Part shown: piece after piece, positions 1 to 10,902 of the stretch
Layout of the letters: each line of letters starts with the position of its first letter
Position numbering within the stretch: the stretch's first letter is position 1
From: Tretioscincus oriximinensis
Taxonomy: Eukaryota; Chordata; Lepidosauria; Squamata; Gymnophthalmidae
Assembly: GCA_022410635.1 (NCBI GenBank)
Contig: JAJVDF010000212.1
Location: 1,503,330-1,567,329 of the forward strand
DNA: 64,000 nucleotides
Reading direction: 5' to 3'
Translations under genes and position numbers: made by a program
The notes under the pieces: model-generated
Told to the model about the DNA's origin: nothing
Database searches by the model: none
The model's input: the letters and a program-made list of their open reading frames with translations, nothing else

Positions 1-27
1 AAAGAGGAGATTTCAGCAGATGTTAAC

Positions 28-105
28 CTGCCCTAGTCTGCACCAGCATGTGGCTGGGGGGCTCCTGTTCTGAGGTATAGCCCAGAACAAGGCTCCGTGT
101 GGACA
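28..105 (+). repeat. Dispersed short repeat, family M (unidentified, possible MITE half)
   Basis: The segment with ctagtctgcaccagcatgtg, then ctcctgttctgaggtatagc and cagaacaaggctcc.gtgtggac, recurs in diverged form near 1958, 3328, 15641, 21470, 32244 and 40556. I do not recognise the family. The 21470 copy has inverted ends, which suggests a nonautonomous DNA transposon. Confidence 0.45.
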
Positions 106-424
106 GGGCCACAGAAAAGGCATCTATACCATTGCATCAGTTCTCTCCCTTCACAGGGATGCACTGCATGGATCCTGGCTGCATGGACTTGAGCATGGAC
201 AGAGTATTTATTCGCCCTGAGAGGGAAACACTTGAAGGGGAAAACCTTGTCCAGGATTTGAGAAAAAGCCACTTGCAAATTACCTTCTGAAATGAAATAA
301 AACCAGAAGGATGGCTGGAGCCCTTCACCACCAGTCTCTGAGCGGGTCCCCTGCCTGGCTCCTGCGGCTCCAACCTCCTGCTTCTTTTCCGACAGCCCTT
401 TGGGTTCAGCAATAAAAAAAGATA

Positions 425-830
425 AATAAATCAGAAGAGGGCAAGGGGGGCGGGGGAGGCGAGGCGAGGCGCGGGGCGCTTTCCTTTCCCCACACACTTT
501 TGCCCGCCAAAATCTGCAGCAGCCAAAGGCGAAAGTCGGCGGCTGCGGCCCTCACGCGCCCACCGACGCCCCTTCCGCGGCTCCCATTCCACGGCTTCGC
601 GAGCGGCGCGCCGCCCTGGGAGTCGCGTCGCCATGGCAACCCCCCCCCCCCTAGATTCGAAGACGCTCGTGACACGCTCGAGAAGCCGGCCAGTCAGTCA
701 CGCAGCTCCGCCCAGCCTGCGGTGGGCGGGGCTGCGGGTGCGTCAGTCTTCTCAGGCAACGCAAGCGGCAGGAAAGGGTCCTTTAAAGCGTGTGGCGGCG
801 GCGGCGGCGTCCACACGCACGTGTGAAAAC
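425..830. promoter_or_regulatory. CpG island with X-box, promoter of an unidentified gene
   Basis: This is a 400-bp GC- and CpG-rich block in AT-rich surroundings, with an Sp1-type GC box (gtgggcggggctg, about 723-735) and a CGG run (about 794-809). It contains an RFX X-box at 627-640. Direction is not determined. In mammals LRRC56, a cilium-related gene, lies head to head with HRAS, so a leftward LRRC56 transcript leaving the window is a reasonable guess, but none of its coding exons were recognised here. Confidence 0.55.
627..640. promoter_or_regulatory. RFX-type X-box (GTCGCCATGGCAAC)
   Basis: The 14-mer fits the RFX consensus on both half-sites (RTNRCC, 2-bp spacer, RGYAAC) and differs from the ideal palindrome GTTGCCATGGCAAC at one base. 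RFX factors bind such sites in promoters of cilium genes. It lies in the middle of the left CpG island, where a promoter site would be expected. Confidence 0.6.
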
Positions 831-1118
831 AAGGCAGCTGCTCAGAAGGCCACGAGGACACTGGGGGCTCCCAACCCAGCACTCATCCGCATGAAAAGCC
901 TCTGGAGAGTCGTTTCCTGGCCTTTAGAGGGACTGGAGGCTGTCGAGTGTGGATGCTGCTGTGAGCATCTAAGCTGCGTTGAGCTGCCTCAAAAGCCTCA
1001 AAGCGGTACCGTTAAAGCCGTGGTTTTATTCCAGAGCTTGTGCACGGCTGTGAGTCGACAGCCACAAAGAAATGGGTGCTTTGGAGAGTTCCTTGGGGCA
1101 TAAATCACTATTAAAGGA

Positions 1119-1325
1119 AGTCCAGCAAAGGAGCTAGCAGCACTTTGAGACTAACTTGAGAAAAGTGGTTGGCAGAAGCTTTCGTAGACAGGTCGACTTC
1201 TTCAGACCTTCTTTCGTAGACCTGTCTACGGAAGCTTCTGCCAACCACTTTTCTCAAGTTAGTCTCAAAGTGCTGCTAGCTCCCTTGCTGGACTTTCTGC
1301 TAGACTAACACGGCTATTTCTCTAA
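1119..1325. mobile_element. Short retroposon family R, inverted dimer with 10-bp target duplication
   Basis: Two copies of the same about 90-bp segment lie head to head. The left arm is antisense and starts at agtccagcaaagg. The right arm is sense and ends with the family's complete 3' end (actaacacggctatttctct). The whole is flanked by a direct repeat, TATTAAAGGA, at 1109-1118 and 1326-1335. Other copies lie at 9008 and 33775. The family ends in actaacacggctatttctct and, at 33775, in a poly(A), so it appears to move by retroposition. It resembles a repeat common in turtles and lizards, but I cannot name it with confidence. Confidence 0.7.
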
Positions 1326-1717
1326 TATTAAAGGAAATGAACTCTGAGTGCACATTGGAAATGCCGACGCTGCGGCTCCAATGCGTTAGGCAGGATCCCC
1401 AGGACAAGACCTTGAGGCTGCAAAAGATTGAAAACGAAAAGAAAAAGGGTAAGACGGAGCTACCGACATAAGGAGCCATGAAGAGCTGGACGCAAATGAC
1501 AGAGCGGCTGCCAGGGAAGAGAAAGCCTGAACTAGGACAGAACTGGACACCACAAGAATCCAGGCCCTGCTTGGAGAGGCAATGTGATGAAGCAAGGACT
1601 GTGTTTTTGTGTCTTTACGTTTGAGAATGGGATCCTGCTGAGTGTGCTTGTTGCCATTATGAATTTAGATAAGCCAGTCTGTCTTAAGGTTAATTCTAGT
1701 TAGTCTTGGTTAATAGA

Positions 1718-1931
1718 CAGGGTGCTTCCAAAAAATGTATACACACTTTGAACTTCCATACGATGTACAGAATCAGCGGTGACTCGTACTCATTGGTTAT
1801 TTACGTTTTATTTACACTGGAACTTTAAAGCTTTCTAATTTCCTGAAATTTTAACTTTGTAGAACAGTAGAACAGTAAATAAATTTTCTATGGAAGTTCA
1901 CAGGGTGTATACATGTTTTGGAAGCAGCCTG
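1718..1931. mobile_element. Tc1/mariner-type MITE, family C, copy 1
   Basis: Terminal inverted repeats of the form CAGGGTGCTTCAAAAAATG bound a 214-bp element with no coding capacity. TA follows the right end, as expected for TA target duplication; the left flank is GA, apparently mutated. Copies 2 (24047) and 3 (38006) share the ends and most of the interior. Confidence 0.75.
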
Positions 1932-1954
1932 TAGTTTGCCTTTAAGTGGGGTCT

Positions 1955-2100
1955 CCTGTCCCCACTGAGCCTTCTTCTTGGCTATATCTCAGAATAGGAA
2001 TGTGCCATCTACATGCTAGTGTAGGCTGTGGCAGGCCCCGAATGGGGCCTGCCACAGCCTACACTGGCATGTGGATGACCAAGCTCTGTGCCGAGATATT
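1955..2100. repeat. Family M repeat, hairpin copy
   Basis: The two halves face each other. The centre is a perfect 22-bp stem (2018-2039 with 2044-2065) around a gaat loop, extended by six more pairs after one mismatch to 2011-2072. The left half contains the ccactgagccttcttcttgg...atctcagaatagg segment that defines the family. It may be a near-complete element; the other copies would then be halves. Confidence 0.55.
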
Positions 2101-2524
2101 GTTCACTTTAGTTAATTAGCTAGCTTCACGGTTTTCCTGAGCTGATTACGACACAATCAGTGACATATTCTTCAATGCACATCTTCGAGAAGGCGTCATC
2201 TGATGGTGAAGATCCTACATGCAGATTCACCACCTTTCTAGGACGGTTCGTAGCAGCCCAAGGGACAGAACAAAGGACCACGCCTTCAAAGCACCCTTTG
2301 TCCACCCCTCCCTTCAGAAAGAGGGGGATGCTTGTGACCACCCCTTTTTGTAAGGGGATAAAAACTGTGCTCCTCCAGGGGAAGAAAAGAGAAGAATGAC
2401 CGAATTAACTAATCAGGGCTCTTAAGTAGCATAAACTAACTTATGCATGATAATAAATGCTCAGAGACACGCTTTCACTTCAATAGAGAAGTGTTGTTAT
2501 TTCCTTCTTAACATGCAACTTGCT

Positions 2525-2802
2525 TTATTTATTATTATTTATTTGTTTATTTGTACTTGTATCCCGCCCTATACCCAAAGGTCTCAGGGTGGCCAACCAC
2601 AGGGTGGCGCACATAGCTTTTGTTGTTGTTGTTGTTGCTTTCTCCACAACAGACTCCATGTGGAGTAGGTGGGGCTGAGAGAGTTCAAAGCACTGTGACT
2701 GGCCCAAGGTCACCTAGCTGGCTTTCATGGAGGAGTGGGGAATCAAACCGGGAGACTACCAGGGACAAGTCCAACACTCTTAGCACTGCATCAAACTGGC
2801 TG
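2525..2802 (-). mobile_element. tRNA-derived SINE, Sauria type
   Basis: Read on the minus strand it begins agccagtttgatgcagtgc, has a B-box-like ggtttgattcccc, then ctcctccatgaaagccagct and a pyrimidine-rich body, and ends in a pol-III-type AT-rich tail next to cgggatacaagt. It matches the copies at 42313 and 46297. A GTT run (about 2619-2638) lies inside. The name Sauria is from memory of the squamate SINE. Confidence 0.7.
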
Positions 2803-3327
2803 TCTTTATTTCTGCTTAAAGGGACTTAGTTTTCTTCTCCTTGGTAAGTGCATATGCCAAGGGGAAAAACTAGTCTCTAAGACCTAGAGCATTCAATATA
2901 GGCCACTTCTGTGTGAGGTGGTCCAGGAAAGGTTGGAGAAACGAGGTAGCCTTTCTTCCACGTATTTCCCATATTTCTCCAAGGTTCACTGCCGAGTGAA
3001 TCTCCACTGCATGCAGTGTTCGTTACAGTGCTTGCTGAAATGTTGTAGAGATAGAACTACCATGCATAAAACCAAACCCTAAGTAAAGGATGGCCTAGGA
3101 ATACAAATTATTTTTAGCTAGGGGAATTAGACCTCCTTCCTGCCGCCATTGACCTAAAGTTTCATCTGTTCCACCTAGCAGCCAGCACTGGGAATTTGTT
3201 AGACCAAGCTGGCCTGTACAAAAATGACATCATGGGGTTCCAGCTCGGTCTGTGTTTTAGATTATTGGGTTTAAAGCATTTTTATTGTTTCTCAGAAAGG
3301 TTCTGAAGCAGTTTGTAACAGTGAGGG

Positions 3328-3405
3328 TTACCATAGGCCACACTGGCATGCAAATGGTGGGCTTCTGTTCTCAGATATATCCCAAAATAGAGACTCATGC
3401 AGATA
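3328..3405 (+). repeat. Family M repeat fragment
   Basis: The fragment contains ggccacactggcatgc, gggcttctgttctcagatat and a degraded end, colinear with the copy at 28-105. Confidence 0.4.
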
Positions 3406-3619
3406 AGGATTGCAATTTAAGATTTGTCATTTGGCCTCCTAATATTTATTTTATGTTTAATTTTGCCTAGCTTACACTGGTAGATCTTTCTCACTATCCT
3501 TAGCACCCTGAGGAGCTTTCTACAACACAAGATTAAAAGAATCTACACTCTTTCTTTCCACTCTTGTTATTGTCCAACTCTTGAATCCATAAAGCATAGC
3601 ACTAAAAATATGATAACTA

Positions 3620-3885
3620 CACTGCTCAAACAAATAAAGAGAACACTCAAACAACACATCCTAGATCTGAATGAATGAAATATTCTCATTGAATACTTTG
3701 TTCTATACAAAGTTGAATGTGCTGACAACAAAAGCTCACAAAAATCATCGATGGAAATCAAATTCATTAACCAATGGAGGCCTGGATTTGGAGTCACACA
3801 CAAAAGTGGAAAAACACACTACAGGCTGATCCAACCTTGATGTAATGTCCTTCAAAGAAGTCAAAATGAGGCTCAGTATTGTATG
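3620..3885 (-). mobile_element. Tc1-like DNA transposon, 3'-terminal remnant
   Basis: A TA at 3618-3619 is followed by cactgctcaaacaaataaag, agaacactcaaacaacacat and cctagatctgaatgaatgaa, and later by ctacaggctgatccaacctt and gatgtaatgtccttcaaaga. This is the familiar 3' noncoding end of a widespread vertebrate Tc1 element, here reversed. The transposase region is missing, so the copy is dead. Confidence 0.75.
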
Positions 3886-3889
3886 TGAT

Positions 3890-5065
3890 TTTCCAATCTG
3901 TTTTGGAAGGAAAGAGCAGAAAAGGGATGCTTAGAAATTGTACAGTGTGAGAGTGTGTGTGTGGGAGAGCAATGGACAGAAGGATTAGGAGGTGAACATG
4001 TGTATCTGTTTATGAAAGAAACTAGCTTATCCGATATCACTAAAATGATTGCTTGTGAAAAAGCAATACAATTGTGAAGAGCAACCCTTTCTTATAATCT
4101 TCCATATACAGAGAAATGCACACCCCTGCTCCTGTGCCACATCAAATTAAAATACATTTAAGTTTGTGAGTATAACATAAAAAATGTAGAAAAGTTCAAG
4201 AATTATGAATACTTTTGCAAGGCACTGAGATAGATAGATTGATAGATTGATGGATCTTGTTAAGGGTAAATCTGATCTGAAGGTAAATGCAAATAATGTT
4301 TCCTAAGATTGTGTATTAAAATAAGGCATAGATTTTGCTCATATTTCTCAAAATAAGTGAAAGCGATGGATAGCAGTTGGTAAAGAATCTGTTTAAATCA
4401 GTTGGAATTACTAAGCAGGTTTCTGCAAGTTCCTTGTCTATAGGCACTTCAGGTACTGGACTGTTGCTTGGAGACTGTTGGGAGTTGTAGTCACCAAATC
4501 CAAACATTGTGTAATATTTAAGTCCTCAGAACAATTTTGTAACTTTTCCCTTTTTGTCTGTGTTTATGCATATAAGTTGGAAGCAGAGGGTTAGTTCAAT
4601 CCCCAGCCTCTCTGCAGAAGTAGGCAATGGTAAACAAACCACTTCTGTATCTCTGCCAAAAAAAGCTACTTCGAATTTCCCATATAATCATCATAAGCCT
4701 TGGCCTTGACACATACTCAATAGCATGTAACAATGTGCAGTGGGCTGTTCCCTGTGGAATGTCAGATACCCCACTATATGTGTTCAGATGTCTTTGAACT
4801 CATCGTGGCCTTCATTTGAGGGAATAAGATCCTTTCTTCAGGAATTGTTTTTAACCATTATTTTTTAACCATTTTTACAACTATTTTACCCAGACCTACC
4901 TTGGTTATGGGGCAGGATATGGGGCACACCTGCCTCTGTAGTAACCCTCGGGAAAGGCAGACACTTAAGCTTCAATGTCTCATAGCCAAAAGGAGCAATT
5001 CAAACTTATTCTTTAGAGAATTGGGGGAACTTTATTAATTCATGGTCCCTCCATTTTAGCTATGG
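3890..5065. other. AT-rich DNA without recognised genes
   Basis: No exon or RNA gene was recognised. A possible old SINE piece (gttagttcaatccccagcct, then aaaccacttctgtatctctg) lies at about 4585-4665. Confidence 0.5.
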
Positions 5066-5068
5066 ACA

Positions 5069-5122
5069 CAACAACAACAACAACAACAACAACAATAATA
5101 ACAATAATAACAATAATAATAA
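5069..5122. repeat. Microsatellite (CAA)n passing into (TAA)n
   Basis: About nine CAA units pass into mixed CAATAA/TAA units. The run lies next to the tail side of the SINE at 5150 and is probably its grown tail. Confidence 0.85.
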
Positions 5123-5149
5123 TGTTCATTTATATATCAAACAGAAAAA

Positions 5150-5455
5150 GAATCCAGTTTTTAATACCTTGCTCTTTTCCAGAGCGGCTTACAGGGATAA
5201 TTTTCACCTGAAGGCTTACATTTTATTCTATCTTCCTCATCAGGTTAATGATGGTACTCGTTTATCTAATTGAAATGCAGATTACAAATTTACATTTTCT
5301 TTCGAATAGCTGAGTTGGCTAGAGCTGCAGGCTAATGGAAAGGTGATCACCCCTCCCTACGTCTGACAGAGCTTTGAAACCAGATCTCCTACCTAGATTA
5401 AAGACCGTCTTCTTAGCGACTGCACCATTCGTGCTTGCTTCCATTTGAGCCACTT
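5150..5455 (-). mobile_element. tRNA-derived SINE, family S2
   Basis: On the minus strand the head is tRNA-like (gcgactgcaccattcgtgc reversed), followed by a B-box-like region, the pyrimidine-rich agctattcgaaagaaaatgt segment and agccgctctggaaaagagca before the tail. It is colinear with copies at 20537, 56041 and 61868. The (CAA)n run abuts the 3' end. Confidence 0.65.
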
Positions 5456-5669
5456 CCATTTGTATCAAACTGTTCAAATAATTTTAGGGTTAAATAATGG
5501 ACCACAGAATTCAATAGTACAATAAGCTACAAACAATACTAGAACTGAATATTAAACAACCTTGCTGGAAGACAGAATTACAAATGTATTCAGAAAAATT
5601 AAAGTACTTATTTATAAAACCTTCATTACTTATCTAGTTGTAATTTGAACATATCCATTAGGTAAGCAG

Positions 5670-5817
5670 CAGTGGTGTAGCTACACTCTTGGGGGCCCTG
5701 GGGCAGATAAACAATGTTGGCTCCAGGAGCTTGAAAATATAAATGTTTAAATTATTATTTTACAAAGGGACTGATCCTGGGGCCACCGGTGCACTGCCTA
5801 TGGTAGCTACACTCCTG
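5670..5817. mobile_element. hAT-like MITE (CAGTGGTGTAGC ends)
   Basis: The left end CAGTGGTGTAGCTACACTC and the reversed right end CAGGAGTGTAGCTACCAT form inverted repeats around 148 bp with a GC-richer interior (gggggccctggggcag and ctggggccaccggtgcac). The CAG-GTGTAGC terminus is typical of hAT elements. A clean 8-bp target duplication was not found. Confidence 0.5.
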
Positions 5818-8800
5818 GTAGTAGTCATTAACAATGCACATGCAGCTATCACACTGTATCTTTAAATGAACGTGGAATCAATGAGGCGACTAACCAGGAA
5901 GTAAATACTGAGCATGCCCAGTCAGCAATTTTGCATTGTGCTGTGCTGACATCATCTTGCAGTATCCAGGTAATCTTGTTAAGGATCTGTACAAACAGGA
6001 AAACTTCTCACCATACCGGCTGCAGGCATGGCAATTTCGTAAAACATCAGCTAAAGAATAATCTGGGGCAAAGGATCTTTTTTCTGAGTGCATTGCAAAA
6101 GTTCCATTATCATGTGGAGCCGAGTCATCACTACACAAGTATCATCAAAGTCCGAGACCCCTGTGTACCTGCAGCCTGAATCAGACAGAGGGAGCCAAAC
6201 AAATGTTGAATTATTATTTCTACTTTGCCTTATATACATTCTGTCCACTAGTTCACTGAGGCTGGTTCCACACAGAACTTGTTTATTCTTTAATTTCTTA
6301 ATAAGCTGGTTAATTGATTTCCAGTTTTAATGTGCCTCATTCACACCTTTACAGTATAACCTGAACTTTGCCATTCTGCCACCTCTAGACGTGAGAGTTA
6401 TATACCCACAACACCTTTCCCAGCAGCCATTTTGTTTGCTGTTTGTCAAGAGGATGTCCAGGAGTGTCTCCTCCCAAATGTTATTGGATAGTTTGCAGTC
6501 AAAATTAGATTCCTTTGCCTTTAACCTTCTCAGTTTGTCATCAAAATAATTCATATATTAAACAGTTCCAGCATTAATCTTATATGCCAATTTGACACTG
6601 GGATTTCCTGGAAAACCAATAATCTGCAAAATCAGTTTTCAAATCCGCAATCTACCAGTTTATGTAACAAACAGCGAGGCAAACACAAGAGAAATTAGAC
6701 TTTCAAGCAGATGATTAACCCTGTCTGGACAACAATATAACTCCATACAGGGTTACACACATGCTTTTAGACAATCTTAAGTCCTGGAGAACTAGAATGA
6801 ACCCCCTCCAAAAAAAATTATTTGAGTATTGTTGGTCCTTGATCTTACTGTAGAAGAAAGCACAGAATTAACACAACAAAAACAAAAGTGTTCAGTACTG
6901 CTAACCAATACCTGGGTACATCCAAACAACTTCAGAAGAAGATAGGATAATCTTGGAGACATATACGTATTACTTTCTTTCTCTCCCTGAATGTGCTTTA
7001 ATGACCCAGTTATGACACATTTACCCCAGATCTACCTCTTGGACTATTTTGGATGTTCTAAAATTCCCAGGGATCTCCCGTAATAGAGCCAGTCCCTCCA
7101 GGTAGCAAGGGTAAGTCATTTTGGTGGCGACTCTTAAAATGGCATATGCATGTTGGGAGTCAAACCTCCTGAAATTATAGGAAGAGCTATAAACATTGGA
7201 AGTATATTGGGTATACTATCAAATGTCCTTCCGAAACCACTACAGTTATGTGACAAGGTGATGTAGTAAGAATAACCAAAGAAAGACAAAGCAAGTAAGC
7301 AAAGCTACTGTAATTTACTGCAAATGCATTAGTCTGCTCCTCTCTTTGCAAGAGCCACACCAATACATTGGGATTCAGAGAACCTTCAAGAAAACATAAA
7401 TATAAGATGATTTTAAGATAAAAACTGTGGCAATCTAGTAACTGTGGATTTTGGTTCATCCATATACAGCTCAAAAGCTGTGATACTCCACATTCCATTC
7501 CCAAGCATCAATCTAGCAATGTTCTATATTAGAAATAAAAAGAGTTTGCTATTCAGTATCATCTGCTGTCATTTCTTCCAAGGTCAATTATAATTCAGAG
7601 AAAGAAAATAACTAAATTTGCAAAGCAGTCATCTAGGAGAGGGGCCAATGCTATGTGATTCTCTAATATTTTTTCACTTTGATTTGTCTGAGTTGCATCA
7701 TTGTAGGCCTGCTTTGCACTTACCTAATTTAAGACATTCCACTAAAGTTGATTAAATAAGTAAATGCGAATCAGGCCTAGAATTATGCAATTCAGAAAAA
7801 TCAAAATAAAGCTATATTGGAATATCACATAGTCATATAAATCACATATTTATATGACTCTAAAATTGATTAATGAACCTACAGGGCCTGAAAGACTGAC
7901 CAAGCTGTTCCACATCTTCTAAAATGGGTTAAAATCAGGAAATGTAAAACAAGTCTTAGTAAATAAATACTTCATCACCATTTCTCATTATAATTATATG
8001 CTAGTTTTTTGACACACTTCCATTGTCAGGCCGATCTGCTGCTGACATTCTATAGTGACAACTTTTCTTGGGAGCACAGTTATTTAGTTTTTCTTAAAAT
8101 GAAAAGTATATTAAAAAAGGAGCACAGTGAACAATCAGTCAATATTCACTGTCCAAAACATGCAAATATTATTGTTATCATAATTATTATACTTGATTAT
8201 TCCAGTTTAATTTATTTGCTGTCTTGCAAGGCTGAATAACTGATTGCCTCTTGCTCTCTAGAAACAAGCGAGGTTATCCAATGTTGAGCAACTAACAATT
8301 TAAAAGCACCTTAGGCATTTAACTATCTTCAGATCTGATAACCAGAGACAGATATTTAAAGGAGTGTATGTGTTTCAAAGAAATTGCCTTCTACTGCATT
8401 TGATCATGCAAAGCAGAGGTCACATTCTATGGAATAATTTATCATAGTTGCCAATATAGCACAAAAACGGTTTATATGTTTGTTGATATTTATATTCATC
8501 CATATTAGCAGTGGATAAGGAAGCACCGGGTCTCCATGCAGAAGTTCAGCTGAATTTTATAGTAGATCTCTCCTTGATCCAAGGCACTCTGTATGAAATC
8601 ACAAAGGTTCCCCAGATAATCTGAGCTTCAGAGAAGCCCAAATACCGGTAATTCCTTGTGGATGGTGGGACACCCACGGATTCCAACTACTATTGCAACT
8701 CATTCCATCATCTTCTAGTATTCATTCAGATTAGAAATATGAGGAACCGATTTGATCTATACAATTAGTCCATCTAATTTTGTTTATTATGGCAATGCTG

Positions 8801-9007
8801 TCTGGGTGGCTCCTTATAAAACTGACCAGCAGCAAACTGACCAACTAACAAACAAACTCAAGGTGATTCAGCACTGGTCTTTATAGTGGACTTTCTTATA
8901 CTTTATTATTTTGATATATCAAGTGCAGAATTGTCCTTAAACACAGATGTTTACATGCCTTTTGGGAAGTCATTATTTTTTGTCTTTTAACTACAAAATA
9001 GCAAGTT
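5818..9007. other. AT-rich intergenic DNA, nothing recognised
   Basis: There are 3.2 kb with no recognisable exon, RNA gene or repeat family on either strand. The short open frames here resemble no protein I know. Confidence 0.5.
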
Positions 9008-9105
9008 TAGCAAAGAGGCTAGCTAGTAGCACCTAGAGACTAACAGTAGAAAAGTAGGCAGCATTGGCATTAGCTTTCGGAGACACGTCTACTTCTTCAG
9101 ATGCA
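9008..9105 (-). mobile_element. Family R retroposon, diverged copy
   Basis: The run aggctagctagtagcaccta, gagactaacagtagaaaagt, attagctttcggagacacgt and ctacttcttcagatgcaag matches the other R copies at reduced identity. It is in the same orientation as the 33775 copy. Confidence 0.65.
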
Positions 9106-10324
9106 AGAAAAATATGAAATAGTGCATAGGATACCAATGAGAATGAATTAAACCCTTAATCATGGTCAAGACGTGAAATATTTTCTATGGAATAGAGGTG
9201 ATATTATCTAATAGGCTGAGGAAGAGACTTTCATATCATCCTAAATTTTCTGTATTTTTATCTTGTTGTATGAGACCTTGGTACAATAGATGTTTGTCTC
9301 TGGCTATATCATGGTCATCAGGATACAGAGCAAATATAATTCATTTAATTCTCATATAAACTACTACACAAATCCCTCTGCCAGGAAGCTCTTGTGATTT
9401 AAGAACTTATTGCAGGGAAACTATAACTAATACTTTTATATATATATATATATAAAGTGCTGCTAATGAGTGCTGGGAAATGACATACTGTTGGTGTAAC
9501 ATCATCATCAGAATATCTTAGTCATCCGCCTGATAAGAAATAGCAATCCAATTCCCTCAATTGTCAGTTTTTCAGATTGTAATCTATAAATTGCCATTAA
9601 CAATTAAAAAATGCAGTTTTCTAAATAACAAATAGGTTCTTGGCTTGCACATGGATGTTTCCAAACATTCCAAATCATCTCAGCCTGGATCCCATAAAGT
9701 AGATGAATTTGCAAATATTCAAGAGAGAACCATGGAATAAATTTTCCTTGACCTTGTTTGCCTTGAACTTGCCCTTCCATTTCTCTCTGGGGGCAAAAGA
9801 GTAGCAGAAAGGAAAAGGAAAACAAAATAGAAATAGCAGGATCAATGACAAGGCTGGGAAAAGGAGAATGTATGTTCCATTACTACCCATACTAAGGATA
9901 ATGTTTATAGGTTTTCCAACTATTTTGTATTACATTATTTCTGGCTAAAAGCGAATAAATAGCATTCCTTTAATTTCATCATTTTCTACACACGTCAGGC
10001 TGCGTTTCTGCACATAATGGGGAAAAAAGTGTGTCAAAAGCAACTTAGAGGTGATAGGAACTATGTCCTATTCACTGAAATCAAATTAAAGACAAGAAAA
10101 TGTATTTTCAATAAGATACATTGCTGCCATGAACAAAAAAGCAGCCTAAAGCTGAGCTAGATTCCTGACATCTACATGAACATATCTTTGCAGTGCTTTT
10201 GGCAACAGCGCTAAAGTGGTTTTGTTTGCCTTTTTAAGGGAGATGCCAGAGATTAAACCCAAACATGTCTGCATATCTGCTCCCTACTGCAAGCAGGATG
10301 TACATGACAGAAAATAAATTATTA
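9106..10324. other. AT-rich DNA, nothing recognised apart from a (TA)n run
   Basis: A pure TA dinucleotide run lies at about 9437-9454. No genes were recognised. Confidence 0.5.
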
Positions 10325-10902
10325 TATACTATGTACACCCGAGTACAAGTCGACCCGAATATAAGCCGAGGCACCTAATTTTACCACAAAAAACTGGGAA
10401 AACTTATTGACTCCAGTATAAGCCTAGGAGTCACGCAGTCCTCAGGGCCCTGGGCTAGAGACTCCTGTGGGCCCTTTGGCATCTGCTTCTTGGCCCCCAA
10501 ACCTGGGATGATCAGGTACATGTAGTAGAGGATGCCAGCAGCAGGGAGGTTCTGGTACTACATCGTCCTCACCTTGCCAGATAGATATGACCTCTGCTGC
10601 TGCTGCCACACTCTCCTCCAACGTCTGCGCACTGGGGGCGCTACTGTAATCCACAGGAAGGAAGCAAAGGCAGCAGCAGCAGACCACATACAACTGTGCA
10701 GGCTTGAGGAGGGAAGACCACAGGAGCATTCTGGGAAGTGTAGTCCCACCTGTGGCTGGGTGAAAAAGTGAGCACTGAGGAGGCCGAGGAGAGGAAGAGA
10801 TTGGAGAACACCCGCACTGTACCCGAGTATAAGTCAAGGAGGGGCTTTTTTAGCATTCAAAAATGTGCTGAAAAACTAGACTTATACTCAAGTATATACA
10901 GG
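10325..10902. mobile_element. Nonautonomous DNA transposon with 'gagtataagtc' ends
   Basis: The left end (cccgagtacaagtcgaccc, then gaatataagccgaggcacc) and the right end (gacttatactcaagtatata on the plus strand; also tgtacccgagtataagtcaa inside) are inverted relative to each other. Sequences of this kind are widespread in reptile genomes as miniature transposons. The roughly 400-bp interior is GC-richer, with several CAG/GCA clusters and open frames up to 131 codons on the minus strand that resemble no known protein. Confidence 0.55.
10726..10744 (-). promoter_or_regulatory. ZNF143/THAP11-type motif inside a transposon
   Basis: Read on the minus strand the site is ACTACACTTCCCAGAATGC, one base from the ZNF143/THAP11 element ACTACAATTCCCAGAATGC. 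It lies in the GC-rich interior of the element at 10325-10902. A weaker version occurs at about 23923-23941. Binding is not shown. Confidence 0.4.

Noticed and set aside
33..497. 154-codon minus-strand frame at the left end
   Set aside because: No recognisable domain; it runs partly through a repeat (28-105) and a CpG island. Not supported as LRRC56 or any other gene.
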